NCBI GenBank assembly: GCA_007922225.1
Contig: ML679960.1
Span: 8,038,844-8,102,843, forward strand
Origin: Emydura subglobosa
Lineage: Eukaryota > Chordata > Testudines > Chelidae
DNA length: 64,000 bases
Direction of reading: 5' to 3'
In this document: piece by piece, positions 25,575 to 37,994 of the stretch
How positions within the stretch are numbered: the first letter of the stretch is position 1
Layout: every line of letters starts with the position of its first letter
Program-made: the position numbers and the translations under genes
Notes under the pieces: model-generated
The model's input: only the letters and a program-made list of their open reading frames with translations
Database searches by the model: none
Told to the model about the DNA's origin: nothing

Positions 25575-25655
25575 AGATATAGTGTGAAATCCTGGACCCA
25601 TTAATTCAATAGCAAAACTTCCATTGACTTTGACAGGACTAGGATATCATGCCTG
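25575..25655. repeat. Small palindromic interspersed-repeat fragment
   Basis: A stretch around 'cttccattgactttgacagg' with a partly inverted counterpart ('cccattaattcaatagc'), resembling the short palindromic repeats of reptile DNA built on 'cattgacttcaatgg'. Low information. Confidence 0.35.
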
Positions 25656-26843
25656 GTGTTTTATGCTAGTTAAAACTGTGTGGCACTATCAACACATTTC
25701 TCAGATTTTTGTAATTATTGGTATGCAATATACATGAAAAGAAGGGGCACCAGCTTCAAAAGGCATATGTTTACCCAATCACATATGCAAGAGAACAGTG
25801 TTTGAAAATTGGTTTAAACAGAGTTTTGATACATTGGAATCTAGTTTTGTTTAAAGGGCCAGTGTGGATGAGCCCAGCAGAGCACAAATTGTAGCACAGG
25901 GAGCATCTAAAGAAGGTATTTTAAAAATGGTTCTAACACAGTTTTGGCCCAGTTTATTCAGAATCATATTTTAATATGATCTTAAAAATACAGTTTACTC
26001 ATAAATATAGACACAGAGTAAGAGAAGCATTAAGAAGTGAAATGAGACCAGAAGGCAGGCAGTCCGTGAGGATGGAACCAGCAGTTAGCAGTTCTATCAT
26101 TATGCTGGATAAAAGTACAGTTCAGTTCTCAATCAACTTAGAGCCCTCCTAATTGCAAACCAGCACAGGGTTCATGAAACTGACCATGGGCTGGATTTAA
26201 ATGGCCAAAAGAAACTTAGAGAGTTTATTAGTTGTAATAACATAGTACATAAAAAACATGTCTTATGGTCTCAACATTTTTCAGAAGGAAATACAGAACA
26301 AGAAGTTTTATTAACATGTACCATTTTCTGTCTTTGCACTTTGACGATGGGCTTCACCCATGTTTTCTTTGTGAATTCAAAGGACTTGTTAAATGGCATG
26401 AAAAGGTACTAACTGTATCCGATCTCCTAAAGTTTCATGTGACAGAGGCAAATGGCAACTAAAAATAGGCAAATGGCTGCTAAAACTGCTATTACAGTTA
26501 AAATTATGGGATTACAATAAATATTCTCAAGTAAGTGGAAAGAAACAGGAAAGAAACTCAGTCTTAGTTCCTGCCCAATCCTTTATAAAACCCCAGTACC
26601 TTTATTTTCTATATTTATGTTTTTATTTCCTTAAACTGAGAAATGCTAGTAATCCACATTCTACATTCTACACAATCTAGTGAGTTAGTGTAGCAATCTG
26701 TACTTCTATGCCATCTCCTCTTTCTTCTCTTTTTCTTTCCATTATCTTTGTAACAACAAATTTACAACTCATAAAAGAAATGAATCTGACATAACCAGTT
26801 GAATGCAAAACCTAACATAGCTAGTTTAGTGGCCCACAACAGC

Positions 26844-26862
26844 AAAAAAAAAAAAAAAAAAA
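26844..26862. repeat. (A)19 homopolymer
   Basis: Nineteen A in a row. No upstream retroelement body was recognised. Confidence 0.9.
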
Positions 26863-27840
26863 GCTTACACAACTTATTCAGTTCTGTCATGTATTTAAAT
26901 GAGATTTTCTAACTTGTTCACAACTCACTACAAAATCAATGTAAGGCACTTTCCTTGCTTTATAGAGTCATTTTTAAACCAGTAGTTTGTTTACTTCTTA
27001 TAATGAAATTGAAAAGTTTGCTACCAGAACCCTGACAAAACTAAGTGACGTTTCCGAATTACTACGTTTCTAAGTGTCATGAAAGAGATGTCTGCATTGT
27101 TTGAACTGGTGTACCAATGGCCATATTTTGGTAGAGCCAGGGCTGTCTCTTGATCTTACTAGGTTCAATCCTGCAAAATATCTGGATATGTTTAGTTCTG
27201 TTTAGAAGATGGAATGTTTACTTTCCTACACATCAGGCTTTTCTTTTTTGGTGTGCTAGAGACACATGGCCACTGTTAGAGGGCCATGGGTTTCTCTGCT
27301 ATTGGCTTTTGATGCACACATTATCTACAAAAAGCGCTAATGTAAAAAAAGATACTTAGAAAATAAATAAAACAAAAACAAAACATGTAGATAACAGTCC
27401 AGATCTTCCTTCTTATTACTGCACCTTGCATCCCTCCCATCATGTAATGCTCTTCTTTACTAGTCTACGACCCTGAAAGCACTAAAAGCATTTCCAGGAC
27501 AATGAAATGGAAATTTCTAAAGTCACCCTAATTCCTAAAATGCTTTTAAAGAGTAATATTTTAAAAAGCCAACTATAATCAATGGGTCAGGCCCTCTTCA
27601 TTAATTTAGCAGCTGGGACACATTATACAATACAAAAACAAAAGTGTGAAAAATGAACAAAATTCAAAACCATTTTTCTCTTGTTGTATATATACTGGCT
27701 GAGAATTTTCAACACTGCATAGTGTCCATGTCCCTTGGGGTCAGCTTTAAAAGTCTCAGCCTTAATTTTCACAACATATTTCTACATTTTTATTTGCATT
27801 TGTAAACCCATTTAAAATGTATCAATACTGAAATACTTAC

Positions 27841-27949
27841 AGAAACCAGAAGGGATAAGTCCAGGTGCTCCTGAAGCTTGCTTTCCCTTTAGTGCTTGAA
27901 TTAAATGGTTTACTGCCGTCCAGTCAGCACTCAAGTCTTCTAATTTTCT
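27841..27949 (-). CDS. DMD: Dystrophin exon 50 (human numbering), enters hinge 3
   Basis: This 109-bp exon is too short for a long open frame and was found by reading the minus strand. It starts after a TTCTAG acceptor and ends at the donor TCT|GTAAGT. It encodes RKLEDLSADWTAVNHLIQAL, then KGKQASGAPGLIPSGF plus one base of a split codon. Human exon 50 encodes RKLEDLSSEWKAVNRLLQEL followed by a Pro/Gly-containing tail. The first half closes spectrin-like repeat 19 with the conserved Trp. The second half opens hinge 3, a flexible non-helical segment, and is clearly less conserved. Length and phases (0 in, 1 out) equal the human exon, so skipping it alone would shift the frame. It lies about 10 kb downstream of exon 49 in transcription order. 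Confidence 0.96.
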
Positions 27950-28344
27950 CTAGAACAGGAAAATATGCACATTATTCATTGAGTAAATGGTTTTTAAAAG
28001 AGGCAGCATTTGCTATATGAAGGAAAACTAGATGTCTGCAGCACTGTTACTTTAAAAGAATGATAGGATCTTTCCTGCACCATGTTTATTTATATTTCAT
28101 ATTCAGGCAGAATATCTCTATCATTGCATATACCCAGTTTTTTTTCACATTGTGGAGCTGCCCAACCACAAATCTAGAAACAGGAACCATTTTGCATGAA
28201 CAGGAAGGACAATAACTTATCATTCCCAGATAAGGGTGAGAAAGGATAAATAGTTCCATAACCTTTTTGAAGAGGACAGACCAATTTCATGCTTGTTACA
28301 TGTAATACATACAAGTGTGGTTTATTAAGTTTTATTAGCAGGAA

Positions 28345-28470
28345 TTTGAGATGGTCATAATTTTTACAGCGCTGCAAATCTGTGGATATCTGCTTTATAT
28401 TCGCGGACCATGTTTGCGGATCACGGATTGGATGCAGATACAAATTTTGTATCCCCGCAGGGCTCTAATC
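28345..28470. mobile_element. MITE-like element with 'gcggat' motifs
   Basis: A compact 120-bp block rich in gcggat/atccgc-type motifs. It has a left end near AGCGCTGCAAAT and a right end near GCAGGGCTCT, imperfectly inverted to each other. It resembles a hAT-type MITE common in turtles. The 8 bases flanking each side (taattttt and taatcatt) are similar but not identical, so the duplication is only suggestive. Confidence 0.45.
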
Positions 28471-29734
28471 ATTTTGCTAATGAAGCCACAAGTGAGTTAT
28501 TTAGGTTATCCCAAACAAAAGCTAATAGGACCTTCATAATATGCCACACTATGACATATTTTGTACATTACATATATATTAAAGTGTCTTATGAGTGTTT
28601 TAGAGTAGCATAATATTAAGTTCTGTATGCATAATGTTGAGCACTGAAGGCTAGAGTGTGACTCTAGGTCCAAAACTAAGCAAGAGGATGGGACATAAAC
28701 TGCATCACTCCTGGAATAGCCCTAGGAGGCATTTTAACTCAGACAGTGCTCTGCTAACAATTTCTACTCTGCTTCCTCCTTGCTTTGCGGAAGGGGATGA
28801 GGATTCTGTTGGCAGGACTGGAAAGAAACACGTAGTAATTTGTTGCTGACCTGTACCAAAAGCATTCACATTCAATATTCACAACTTTCACATTTTGGCT
28901 CAGCGGTACTGACAATAAAGTAGAGAACCTGGACCCAAGACTCCTTCCCCTTCTCTGTCCACTCCTTGCCTATCTGTTGCAAGGAGCAGTAAGAGGGCAT
29001 ATAGCATGACTACTTCCAAATGCCCAGCCCCATGCTCCAAGTGAGCCATGCATGGGTGCTGGGACCATTTTTATTTCCTCCTACTTCCCTGCATAGACAT
29101 GTAGTCCAAGTCTCTATCTAGCCTGGAACAAGGAAGGGTTTGTAATAAGCAAAATGATTTAGTTATCTTGAGTCAAACTATATAGGGCTCAACAGGAGAA
29201 AAAAAATAGAATACCTTTAAAAAATGTTTCTAGAGATGACTTAAAACATTTTCCTATACCTGAAAATTACCCAGCTTCAGAATCTGATTTCTCAGTATTT
29301 TTCATAGCTACAATGAAGAGAATTTGCTCCATCGGAAAGGGGATATCTAGCATGGTAGGGTTGCATGACATCGGCCCTTAAACATATTACCCATGGAGGC
29401 TGGACTACTGCCTGTTTTGTACTTGGGCCAGTGTTGCTGTTGTTTTTGTTGTAGATATGAGGATAGGAGAAGAAATTCCACATTTGGGGATAGATGATAA
29501 CATCTTTGTAACAGATTGATTATTTTTACTATTATTATTTAATTGTAGTTGCTTGAGCTGCTAAAAGTTTGAAATATTCGAGTTCAGTCCCAATGGAGAT
29601 GGATTAATGAAGAAAAAGCAGATGACACAATCGAAGACGCATGATAAATTTATCACATGACTTCTCTTTTATCACACTGGTTTCACCATTATATATATGC
29701 TATGTTTCTGGGTAGATGTGGATGGATTTGTATG

Positions 29735-29758
29735 CACGCGCGCACACACACACACACA
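29735..29758. repeat. (CG)n(CA)n microsatellite
   Basis: Alternating purine-pyrimidine run (gcacgcgcgc then acacac), able in principle to adopt Z-DNA. Confidence 0.85.
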
Positions 29759-30454
29759 TTTTTTCCACAGGGCCAATAGCTTCAGTCCATTCAACAGGTA
29801 TTAATCCTAGATGTTTATCCCAGAATTGAAGCTGACAAAAAGAGAGCTAATAATAATAATTATTCATTAAATAATAGCAGAAAGCTCTTTAACTAATGTT
29901 AAAAGATTACACAACTAAGGTCTAATCTTTTTAAATAATTTGGTAAGTTATATTTTTCTTATGTATAGTGTTGGTCCTGTCAAATAAAAATCTCATTGTT
30001 GTAATTGCTTCACTCACTCACATAGACAGGGGCCACAGATCAGTTCCTGACTATGATACCATGCAGAAAGTGCATGCCAGAAAATGTAACATTTAAGCCA
30101 CTGTAGAACATGAAAGGGAGTATTTATCTCTAAATTCTTCAAACAGAGTTACATTTTAAGCTACTTCTGCATCTGTGGTAAACTAGCATGATTGCTGTAA
30201 AATTTTCACTCATTAAAAAAGCATCACATTTGTGAAAGTGAAGGTGAATAAAAGATGCGGTAACAATAGCACTACAGGTTTGGTGACAAGCCTAGCAGTC
30301 TCTTCAAAAAATGTTATATTTACTTTGAATTTAGGCATGTTTCAATTTAAGTTAGGCAATGTTCAAATGTGAATGAATCTCTTTGGAAGCACTTGAACAT
30401 TTGTATCAAGATACAAATATTAGGAGGAAAGGACTGCATATTATACAAGCCAAA

Positions 30455-31201
30455 GGGCTGGTCTAAAGTACAGAGTTTTGTCAACAAAACAGTAGAAGTG
30501 TACACACTGAAATGCTCCTCCCACTGATGTAACTCCCCTGCTATGCTATAAAATAAATCCACCTCAATCAGAGGTGTAGGGCTTATTTTGGTGTAGTTAG
30601 AGCGATACAGTGTCAGTGTAGACACTGCATTTCTTACATTGGCTGTTGGCTGTCATTCTTGTGTCATTTTTGATGTCATCCAGCGGAGCCCTGAAATTGA
30701 CAAGAAATCTCCTGCTCCCCGGGAGAGCTGAGTGGCTGGACCCCTCTCCTGGCTGGAAGTAGCTTCCCCCAGCTACCAGCAGGGAACAGAGAGAAGCCCT
30801 GGGCAGCTTTCCTTACTCCTGGCTCAGCTGTGAAATTGACAAGGCTGCCTGAGCAGGTGGAGTTAGAAGCCAGGGCCGATGGACCCCGATCCCCAGTGGA
30901 GAGAAGCCCCGGGCGGCTTCCCCCAGTTCCTGGTTGGTAGTGGAGAATGGGGGTGGGTGGGGTAGCCTGCCAGGAGCCCAGGAGCCTGTGGGGCAGCCGG
31001 GTGTCTGGCAGGGAGCTGCCAGCAGAGCTGAGAGACCCACATCTCAGCTCCCCACACTGTTCCTCTTAGGTTGGTGGAAGCGCTTCTGTGAAGATGCACA
31101 CCACTGACCCAAGGAGGGTAGTGTGGACCTCAGCCAGTGCAGTAATTAATGCGGTGGCGACCTAACATAGCTTGACTTATTTGGTAGTGTAGACAAGGCC
31201 C
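30455..31201. mobile_element. 747-bp MITE, PIF/Harbinger-like, with GC-rich internal core
   Basis: The left terminus GGGCTGGTCTAAAGTA and right terminus GTAGTGTAGACAAGGCCC are inverted to each other. They match the terminus type of the element at 63456 (GGGCTAGTCTACACT). An internal block 'cagtgtagacactgca' repeats the terminal motif. The centre (30690-31080) is GC-rich and partly duplicated: GAAATTGACAAG occurs at 30693 and 30832, and a GAGAGAAGCCC block at 30789 and 30899. Open frames of 75-78 codons over the core show no domain and are probably by-products. It resembles the large Chompy-like MITEs of turtles and crocodilians. Confidence 0.7.
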
Positions 31202-31209
31202 AAGGGAAA

Positions 31210-31430
31210 GGAAACTGAATTTTAATCATGTCTCTAACACTGACTCTTTATATGGCCTTAGATAAGTCACTTCTTTTCTCTCTATTTTATTTATGTGTAT
31301 CTGTCTTAGTTTTCCTATCTGTAATGTTAGTGTATTAAATACTTACTTACATCAGGGTGGTCGGTGGGTGGAAGGATTATAATATGTAAAATGCTTTGAA
31401 GTGTGGAGTGCTATATAGGTACCTGATCCC
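31210..31430 (+). repeat. MIR-like SINE remnant
   Basis: Ordered phrases 'ccttagataagtcacttc', 'tagttttcctatctgtaa' and 'taaaatgctttgaagtgt' match the MIR core and tail arrangement. It starts directly beside the MITE ending at 31201. Confidence 0.6.
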
Positions 31431-31960
31431 AAAGCAACTGACAGTATGCAAGTGAAGTGCAGTATCTGTGTGCTGTGAGTGTCTGTGTGCTGTGAATCAC
31501 CAAATTGGGCCATTATGTATGGCTGTTATTGCCACCACATTCAAAACCTTAGTAAACCCCAAAGCTACATTTATAAAAATGGCTCCAAAACTATAACAAA
31601 TGTATCATAACTGGTAGTGGTTTAGACTATTAATGTAACATAATATAATACTTTTTGTTAAGGGATCACATTTCCTATCCTGTTCTCTACTTTGCCAATT
31701 ATTTTTTTAAGTTTTTAATGTTTTTAAGTGCCTTCAAAAATCAATTCTACAAAGCAACACGACCAGTCTATCTAAACTAAACTCTCTCTCTCTAGATTAC
31801 CATGCAAAGGTTTTCCAGTTTTAGCCTGCAAAATTAAGGAAGTTTCTAGAGTGACTGGGATAACATTACTTTTCACACTTGCCTCAAAAATATACATAAT
31901 ATGGAATGTGGAGATGGCACCAAACTGTCACTCCAACTTTTAGTGATACCGCTATGAAAT

Positions 31961-32141
31961 AGGTCTGCAACCTAGCAGAACAAGCTAAGGTTTAGGGCCT
32001 AAGTGGAAAAGGCCAAGTTATTAGAAGTGGAAAAAACAAAGCTAACAGAAACCAGCTTGTGAACTTACGACCTGACTAAAACTGGCACAGAGCAAATGTT
32101 GATACTGCAAGTATACACATTTCCAAAATATTACGAATATC
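31961..32141 (+). repeat. Left inverted arm of the 892-bp element
   Basis: Pairs with 32697-32852. The minus-strand frame here ends ASFSQVVSSQAGFC-stop, exactly as the + strand frame of the right arm does, which is how the inversion is most easily seen. Confidence 0.8.
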
Positions 32142-32696
32142 AAAATAATACTAAAAATACACAGCAGGTGCAGAAGGCACCAAGACATCCTGACACCAAA
32201 GAGATAACTGACTCCCTGAAATGACACTTTGATGGATAAAAATGTCTAATCAGGTGATAAATAGAGTTGTTTTGCCCAAATAGTCCAATTTACGGTAAAG
32301 GGTGGTATTAGACTAAGTCAAGAGGGTGGCAACTACCTATGTTGAAGGGGGCAGAATGAAATTGTCTGTCAGAGTGTATAAAAGGTGTCAGAGGGAACGA
32401 CTTTCTCTGGCCTAGGGGATAACGGAAAGTCCCGCTGTTAAGTTGTGCCGAGTCCATTGTAATGGAGCACTCATATTTGAAGTGTACTGATAGCTATTCT
32501 ATAGGTCGCTTCTCATTGTGCTTTAACTGAAATAAACCTGGTCCGGGTGTCTTCGTTGCTCAGCTAATCCATGGTCGTGTCGATTCATTCGATCGTGAGT
32601 GCACAGAGCTGGGACAGCACCTACACGGGGAAACACACGCAGCCCACACTGACAAGCACCAACAGCACTAACAACACCGACAACACAGGTGACCCC

Positions 32697-32852
32697 GATA
32701 TTAGTAATATTTTGGAAATGTATATACTTGCAGTATCAGCATTTCTCCATGCCAGTTTCAGTCAGGTCGTAAGTTCACAGGCTGGTTTCTGTTAACTTGG
32801 CCTTTTCCACTTAGGCTCTAAGCCTTAGCCTGTTCTGCTAGTTTGCAGACCT
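32697..32852 (-). repeat. Right inverted arm of the 892-bp element
   Basis: Inverted copy of 31961-32141, lacking its ~25-base insertion. Confidence 0.8.
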
Positions 32853-33099
32853 TACGCTCTCACTTCTTGCTACAATTACCATCATCAAGCAACATTTATA
32901 TAATACCCATAAGTCTAAGGCAGTGCTTTGTAGACATAGATAAAGATAAGTTTCATGACTAAATTTTGGATGTTACACATGGCAGTTGTTGAAACATATG
33001 CTTAATTAATTATTGATACATCAGTAACATATTTGTTTCTTACCATGACTAAGATGCCACTGGTGGTTCACTGCTCTGTGTCACCAACTCTTACCCGGT

Positions 33100-33660
33100 C
33101 TGACCTACTCACTACCCTCTTAAAACACACTTATCATAATGTGTATATGAAGGTGTCATGGAAGGTATGCTGGTCCCGAAAATTATTGTGTGATGTATGT
33201 ACAGAGTGTGTACAAGGAGTTATAAATATGTGCTCGAATTATGTTCTTAAAATGTCCTTGGCAAGTAATGCATACACCCAGTGTACCCTAGACAAAAGAA
33301 TGTGTATTTGCTTCTCTCACTAGTCTGGGTATCAATGAAGCACATTTATATGCAACATAAACAAAGCCATAAACAGAGCAAGTGATGAAAGATGACCATT
33401 TAACAGGCTCGACTGTACCCCCTGGAAGCCTTCATGCCTCTCAAATCAGGGTCAGTGAACATTGGGAAGCTATAAGGAGAGGAAAAAAAACATTTTGGCA
33501 TCCTTCACCTAAAGAGACAAAAAAAGCCGAGCACACCGCATTTTGTGAAGGGTCCTGGCCAGAAAGTCTGGTGAGCCATGCTTGAAAATATATGGGGAGA
33601 AACACTTCTTTGAACAAGAGGCTCTAGTTTGTTAAATCAGGTTTTACTCTCAGAAGCGTA
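33100..33660 (+). mobile_element. Unclassified repeat, copy 2 of a two-copy family
   Basis: Shares the ordered AGGTGTCATG, ATTATGTTCTTAA and 'tcctggccagaaagtctggt' blocks with 16545-17330 in the same orientation. An AATAAA signal follows at 33741-33746 in a T-rich tract, and the element may run on to about 33900. An LTR nature is plausible, but the termini were not defined. Confidence 0.5.
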
Positions 33661-36600
33661 TTTTTACTTTTGTTTGCTTGTAAACCTTTTTGTTGTTATT
33701 CCTTATACTTGGTATCACTTAAACCTATTACTTTTTGTTTAATAAACTTGTTTTTTAACCAATTTGCTTAAAATAGAGTATTTGTTAGCCCCAGTTAAGG
33801 TGATAAGCTGTTGGCTACTGTCTTTTTAAGGGAGCAGCAAACTTCTGTGGGTGCTCAGTAAGAGCCGTCATTGATACTACAGAGAAATGTCTCTGAAGAA
33901 CTTGGGAGTTGGGATTCACTGATTTTTATTTGCTAGGCAAAGTTTGGAATGGAAGACTCCTGAAGAGTTTGCTGGAAGGGAAAACAAGCTGGTGTGTAAG
34001 GGAGCTGAAACACATCTTAGCACCAAGAAAACTCACAACTACTGAGGCTGAGAGCGGTAACAGTAATTCACAAACCTGGGAACCCCAGCAGATGGTCACA
34101 TTTACTAAATCAAAATTCAATCCTTGTTTGAGAACACTTAAAGCATGATCCTTATAAGCAAGGCAGTTTATATGCAATGCTCTATGATAATGAATTCATG
34201 CAAAAGAAGAGACAAACACTATAGCAAGAGGAGATTTTCATTGTCCATCTTATCAAAGAACAACTCACCTGGGACTGACAGACAAGAATTTTTAAATGGA
34301 AAAGACAGGCTATCTAAACAATCAAAGCTACATTCATTGTGAAGGCAGTAAGACATTAAGGAATTGATGAAGATTTCTTGGTAATATACAAACACTGATT
34401 CTGGCAACAGTGTTTGTTTGAAAAGGTAGGTAGTTTAATCTAGGTAATTAAAAATAAAATAAAAACAGCTGGAAGAATAAAACATCTCTGGTTGTGACTG
34501 ACTGACTGAAAATGACTAATGATGCTGTCATTTTACAGCTTTTATCTGATGAAATGATGGTTGGCAGATTGTAATTACCCTCTTGTCTTCCTGTCCTCAG
34601 TAATTATTTTGTGTCAGTGGGTGGGGGAATAAACTTTTGGCCAAATGTAGGAAGCAATGTATGTATTTATATTTTTATTATTATTAAATCAAAAATAATA
34701 AATTGGGAAAGAAAGCCCTTCTAGCTATACAAAGCTTGAAGTATGTGTGAAGTGATTGGGCCGCAGTTTTTGAAATTGACAAAATATAATGATGGGAAAA
34801 GTCACTTACATTTCAGTGTTTAGCTACTGTATTGTGTTAGATCCTCTTCACCATAGGTATAACCTTTTATATACATTTCAAAGAAGATAGAAGAGATAGA
34901 TTATGCTTCCTATTCTTGGGCAATTCACACCATGTGATTCTCCACTTTTATTCTCCACATCTACTGTACTTTAGATGAGAGAGAAATGTAATGCAGATAT
35001 CTTGATCAAATTATATTAAATCAATAATTTTTCATCTGAAAAAATCCTGTAAAATTCCAAATTAATTTAACTTAAGTGAGGGGACAGGCACCTGTGAATC
35101 ACATTAAATGCAGGGGTGGGATACCATTTGCAGTGCCTGTCCAAACCAACATGCCACATGTTAATATGAATCCTGTTTAAGTGCATTAACTTTTCACCAA
35201 GATAGTTATATTTCAAAAAGTAATTTTAGTCATAACCTACTATAGGTGTGGCTGGCAGCACCACCTATTATTAAAGTTGCCTGATATTACAAGGCCCAGT
35301 TTTCAGTTGCTCATAACTTTGCCAAATATTAACCAAAAATAATAAGCCAAAAATTAATGAGCTGGAATTGTCCACATCAGGTATCTACCTGAGGCTGAAG
35401 TGTTTTGGAAAATTTCAGCAAAAATCATTTATTTACTTCCAAGAACTCTGCTAGATCAAAAATATGTTGTTTTGCCCATGTTAAAAAATTCTTGAGACCT
35501 TTCCTGTGAAATGTTCTAGCGCCTCCCAATCTTTGGATCAGGAGGTGCTTGAAAAAGACAGAGGGTGTGCTTTTTGCTATCCTAGAATGATGTAGGGGTC
35601 CTGTGGAGAAAACAGCATGTGATCATGAAATTAAAGACTGTCTCATAATGCATATGCACTAGGGGCCATATTAAGGTAGCACAGGCAACCTTAATTATGA
35701 CATTTCCTAACTTTTCAGAGTCTCACTTTACAACCTTAATAATGTTCTCTTAACATAGATTTTTGTATGTATGCAGTTTAACCTAAAGCAAGAGACATAA
35801 AGTTATTACAATTTCAACTGCACCTTTGCGGCAGAGAAAGGAATCGTCGTATTAGCTGTAAAGACTATCTTGGGACTTACAAACAATGATCGGTACTGTA
35901 ATTTACTCAGTAAGAACCACCACAATGAGGCCACTCAATATAACTGGGTGGAAGCCCAGTAACATTACATCAAAAAAGCAATTTCACATTCTGACATTGT
36001 ATGTTCACATATCTATTACTCACAGTACAACAGATAGTCACTGAGACAGAAATTAACTTCACAGGTTGATCAATTAACTGAACGGCAGAGTGTAATGAAA
36101 AAAGTGAAATGCAATTAGAGGTGGATCAGAAGTGAAATTCCCTATACTCCACAAATAGTTATTAACTTGCAGGTATTCCACACAGGCACATTATATAATG
36201 TCATCCTCAAAATTATTGTTTAAGGGACACTATTGTTTAGAATTATGCAATAGCACCTGGCAATCACCACATATAATACAGCAGTTTCATTCTATTAAAA
36301 ATATCTCTAGCTATTCTACTACTGGAATGTCTAAATAAAATGGATAGGACTAAGCATGCTTCTTGGACATACCAAATATTTGTTTCACAAACTAAAAGCT
36401 CCAGCCGCAAACATTTCTAGTCTATTGCTATTGGTCCAAACCAAATTACTCATTAAGATGTGGCATATAGTCTCCTAAGATTATAATTGCAGTCAAACTC
36501 AATGTGTAAATGAACTGATCACATGTTCCATCATCCACTCAGTGCACAGGTGAAATGTGCCTATTCCCAATAACAGTAGCCTCTTAAGCCAAGAAAACGG

Positions 36601-37994
36601 AAGAGCACAGTCTAAAGCTCTGTGGCTGCACACTTTCATTAAGGCACTAGTTTAAAATCACTTGAATTCACCTCTTTGGATGTTTACTAAAGGTTTCCAA
36701 GTCTAAATATTAAAGACTATTGATCATTAAAAAAAAAATCTAAGATATCAAGGAGGAAAAACAGTTCTCAGAGGTTTCTTTGGAGAAAAAAAGGAAAAGG
36801 AACAAAAATAGTATTAAATAAATATGTATTCATTTTTGAAGTGGAGATAAAGATAACATTTAAAAGTGACTTAAGGAAGATTTTGTAAGTGGTAGGAAAC
36901 TAAACTGCAAATTCATTTCAGAGTAAGTAAGCACAAGCAGAAGAACAAAAAATGAAGTATGTGACCTTACAGAGAATATAAGTCACAATAACTTTGTTTG
37001 CAAGGACAAACCATTTTGATATAATGACATTATTGACCTGTGCTGTTTTGAAGCTTTCAATACAAGGGTGAATCTTGCTAATCTCTCAGCCCTGCAAGAG
37101 GCAATGGCAGTAGAAATTTGGACTGATCAATAAGCCACTCTTAGATGCTTTTAAGAACATTTAATCATAGTGTCCAGTGATAATTTGGTCCATATACAAA
37201 AATATAAGGAATAAAACACACATGAAATAGCACATCACCAGATTGTGCTTTATGGCTATGTTTGACCATAGTGTTTGAGCGGTGGCTTCCATCCCCCCTT
37301 CAATATTCCAATCCAAAGATAGCTGGACTGTGACGCGGAGAATGCGGGTGGTCTGTTCTATCTAGTAGGTAGAGACAATTATCCTTGTACATCAGTACCT
37401 TATGATACTATGTGAGTGATATCCTCTTTAGTCTGATACCCATATTGGGAAAAGAGATTGGAGAATGCACTCCCACCAGACAGCAATTGAGGGGGTTCAG
37501 CCTTTCCTAACAAAATATCCTCTCCTCCAAATGGGTGATATTTCACAGGCACTTCACAAGAGAAGGCAAATAGTCTCAATTGGCCTCCTCCTCCCCTTAC
37601 TGTACGAAAAGTCTAGAAGAGGGGACCTCTTCTGGTCTGGCTCTTGCTTCCCTCTACAAAAAATAAAAGAACTTTTTCCACAGGAGGTTTGTAAGCGGTC
37701 TGATGTTAATGGTGTGGTAAGCATACATTGTAGTGTTTTGTTTTTAATGTGAACTACTGTTTTGACAAGGTGGGTGAACACCAATGCAGAAAGGAATACT
37801 TAGTATCACTTAGTATAGAGGTAATTCTGGCTGCGAGCATAACATTATTTCTGCCTATGCTATTGCAGAACAGAGCCAATATTATTTTCCAAGTTCTTTA
37901 ACTGATTTTAAATAGATGACATCAAGGACAATCATACAACAGGGGAAACATAACATTATGTGATAATGGATATTACTAAAAGTTGTTTCATTAC

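Larger units (their letters stand above)
1501..27840 (-). other. DMD: DMD intron 50, complete
   Basis: The intron is 26,340 bp between two confirmed exons. As I recall, the human counterpart is clearly longer, roughly 46 kb. Sequence is mostly AT-rich and unassigned. The recognisable parts are listed separately: a MIR-like SINE near 3.6 kb, simple repeats, a repeat copy at 16.5-17.3 kb, a hAT transposase relic at 17.6-18.1 kb, two LTR-like elements at 20.8-22.7 kb and a Penelope-like fragment at 23.7-24.0 kb. In 4.3-15.7 kb and 24.1-27.8 kb I see no coding exon and no clear repeat beyond short tracts. Short GC-richer islands at 1.7-2.7, 10.5-10.8 and 22.9-23.3 kb are unclassified. Confidence 0.9.
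31961..32852. mobile_element. 892-bp element with ~155-bp inverted ends around an LTR-like core
   Basis: The left arm (31961-32141) and right arm (32697-32852) are inverted copies. Both begin AGGTCTGCAA when read inward and share 'aagtggaaaaggccaagtta', 'cagaaaccagc' and 'tgtgaacttacgacctgact', continuing to 'ccaaaatatta'. The left arm carries an extra insertion of about 25 bases after 'ggccaagtta'. The centre contains a TATA box (TATAAAAG, 32377-32384) and an AATAAA signal (32531-32536) about 150 bases downstream. It reads like an LTR promoter and polyadenylation region on the + strand. Flanking 9-mers (cgctatgaa, cgctctcac) agree at 6 of 9 positions. The element class is unknown: a foldback or Mutator-like element, a DIRS-like element, or an LTR caught between inverted repeats. 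Confidence 0.65.
27950..37994 (-). other. DMD: DMD intron 49, complete
   Basis: The intron is 10,045 bp between exon 49 and exon 50; as I recall, the human intron is about 16-17 kb. Repeats cluster in its middle (28.3-34 kb). The stretch 34.2-37.9 kb is AT-rich intron with no exon-like frame. Within it, 35.25-35.8 kb looks like an old interspersed repeat, but I could not assign it. Confidence 0.9.

Noticed and set aside
25192..25587. 131-codon open frame on the + strand
   Set aside because: No domain, no codon bias, AT-rich intronic composition, no splice context and overlap with other frames. Likely chance.
30813..31099. Pro/Gly-rich minus-strand frames of 75-78 codons
   Set aside because: They lie wholly within the GC-rich core of a MITE, and composition alone explains the open frames.
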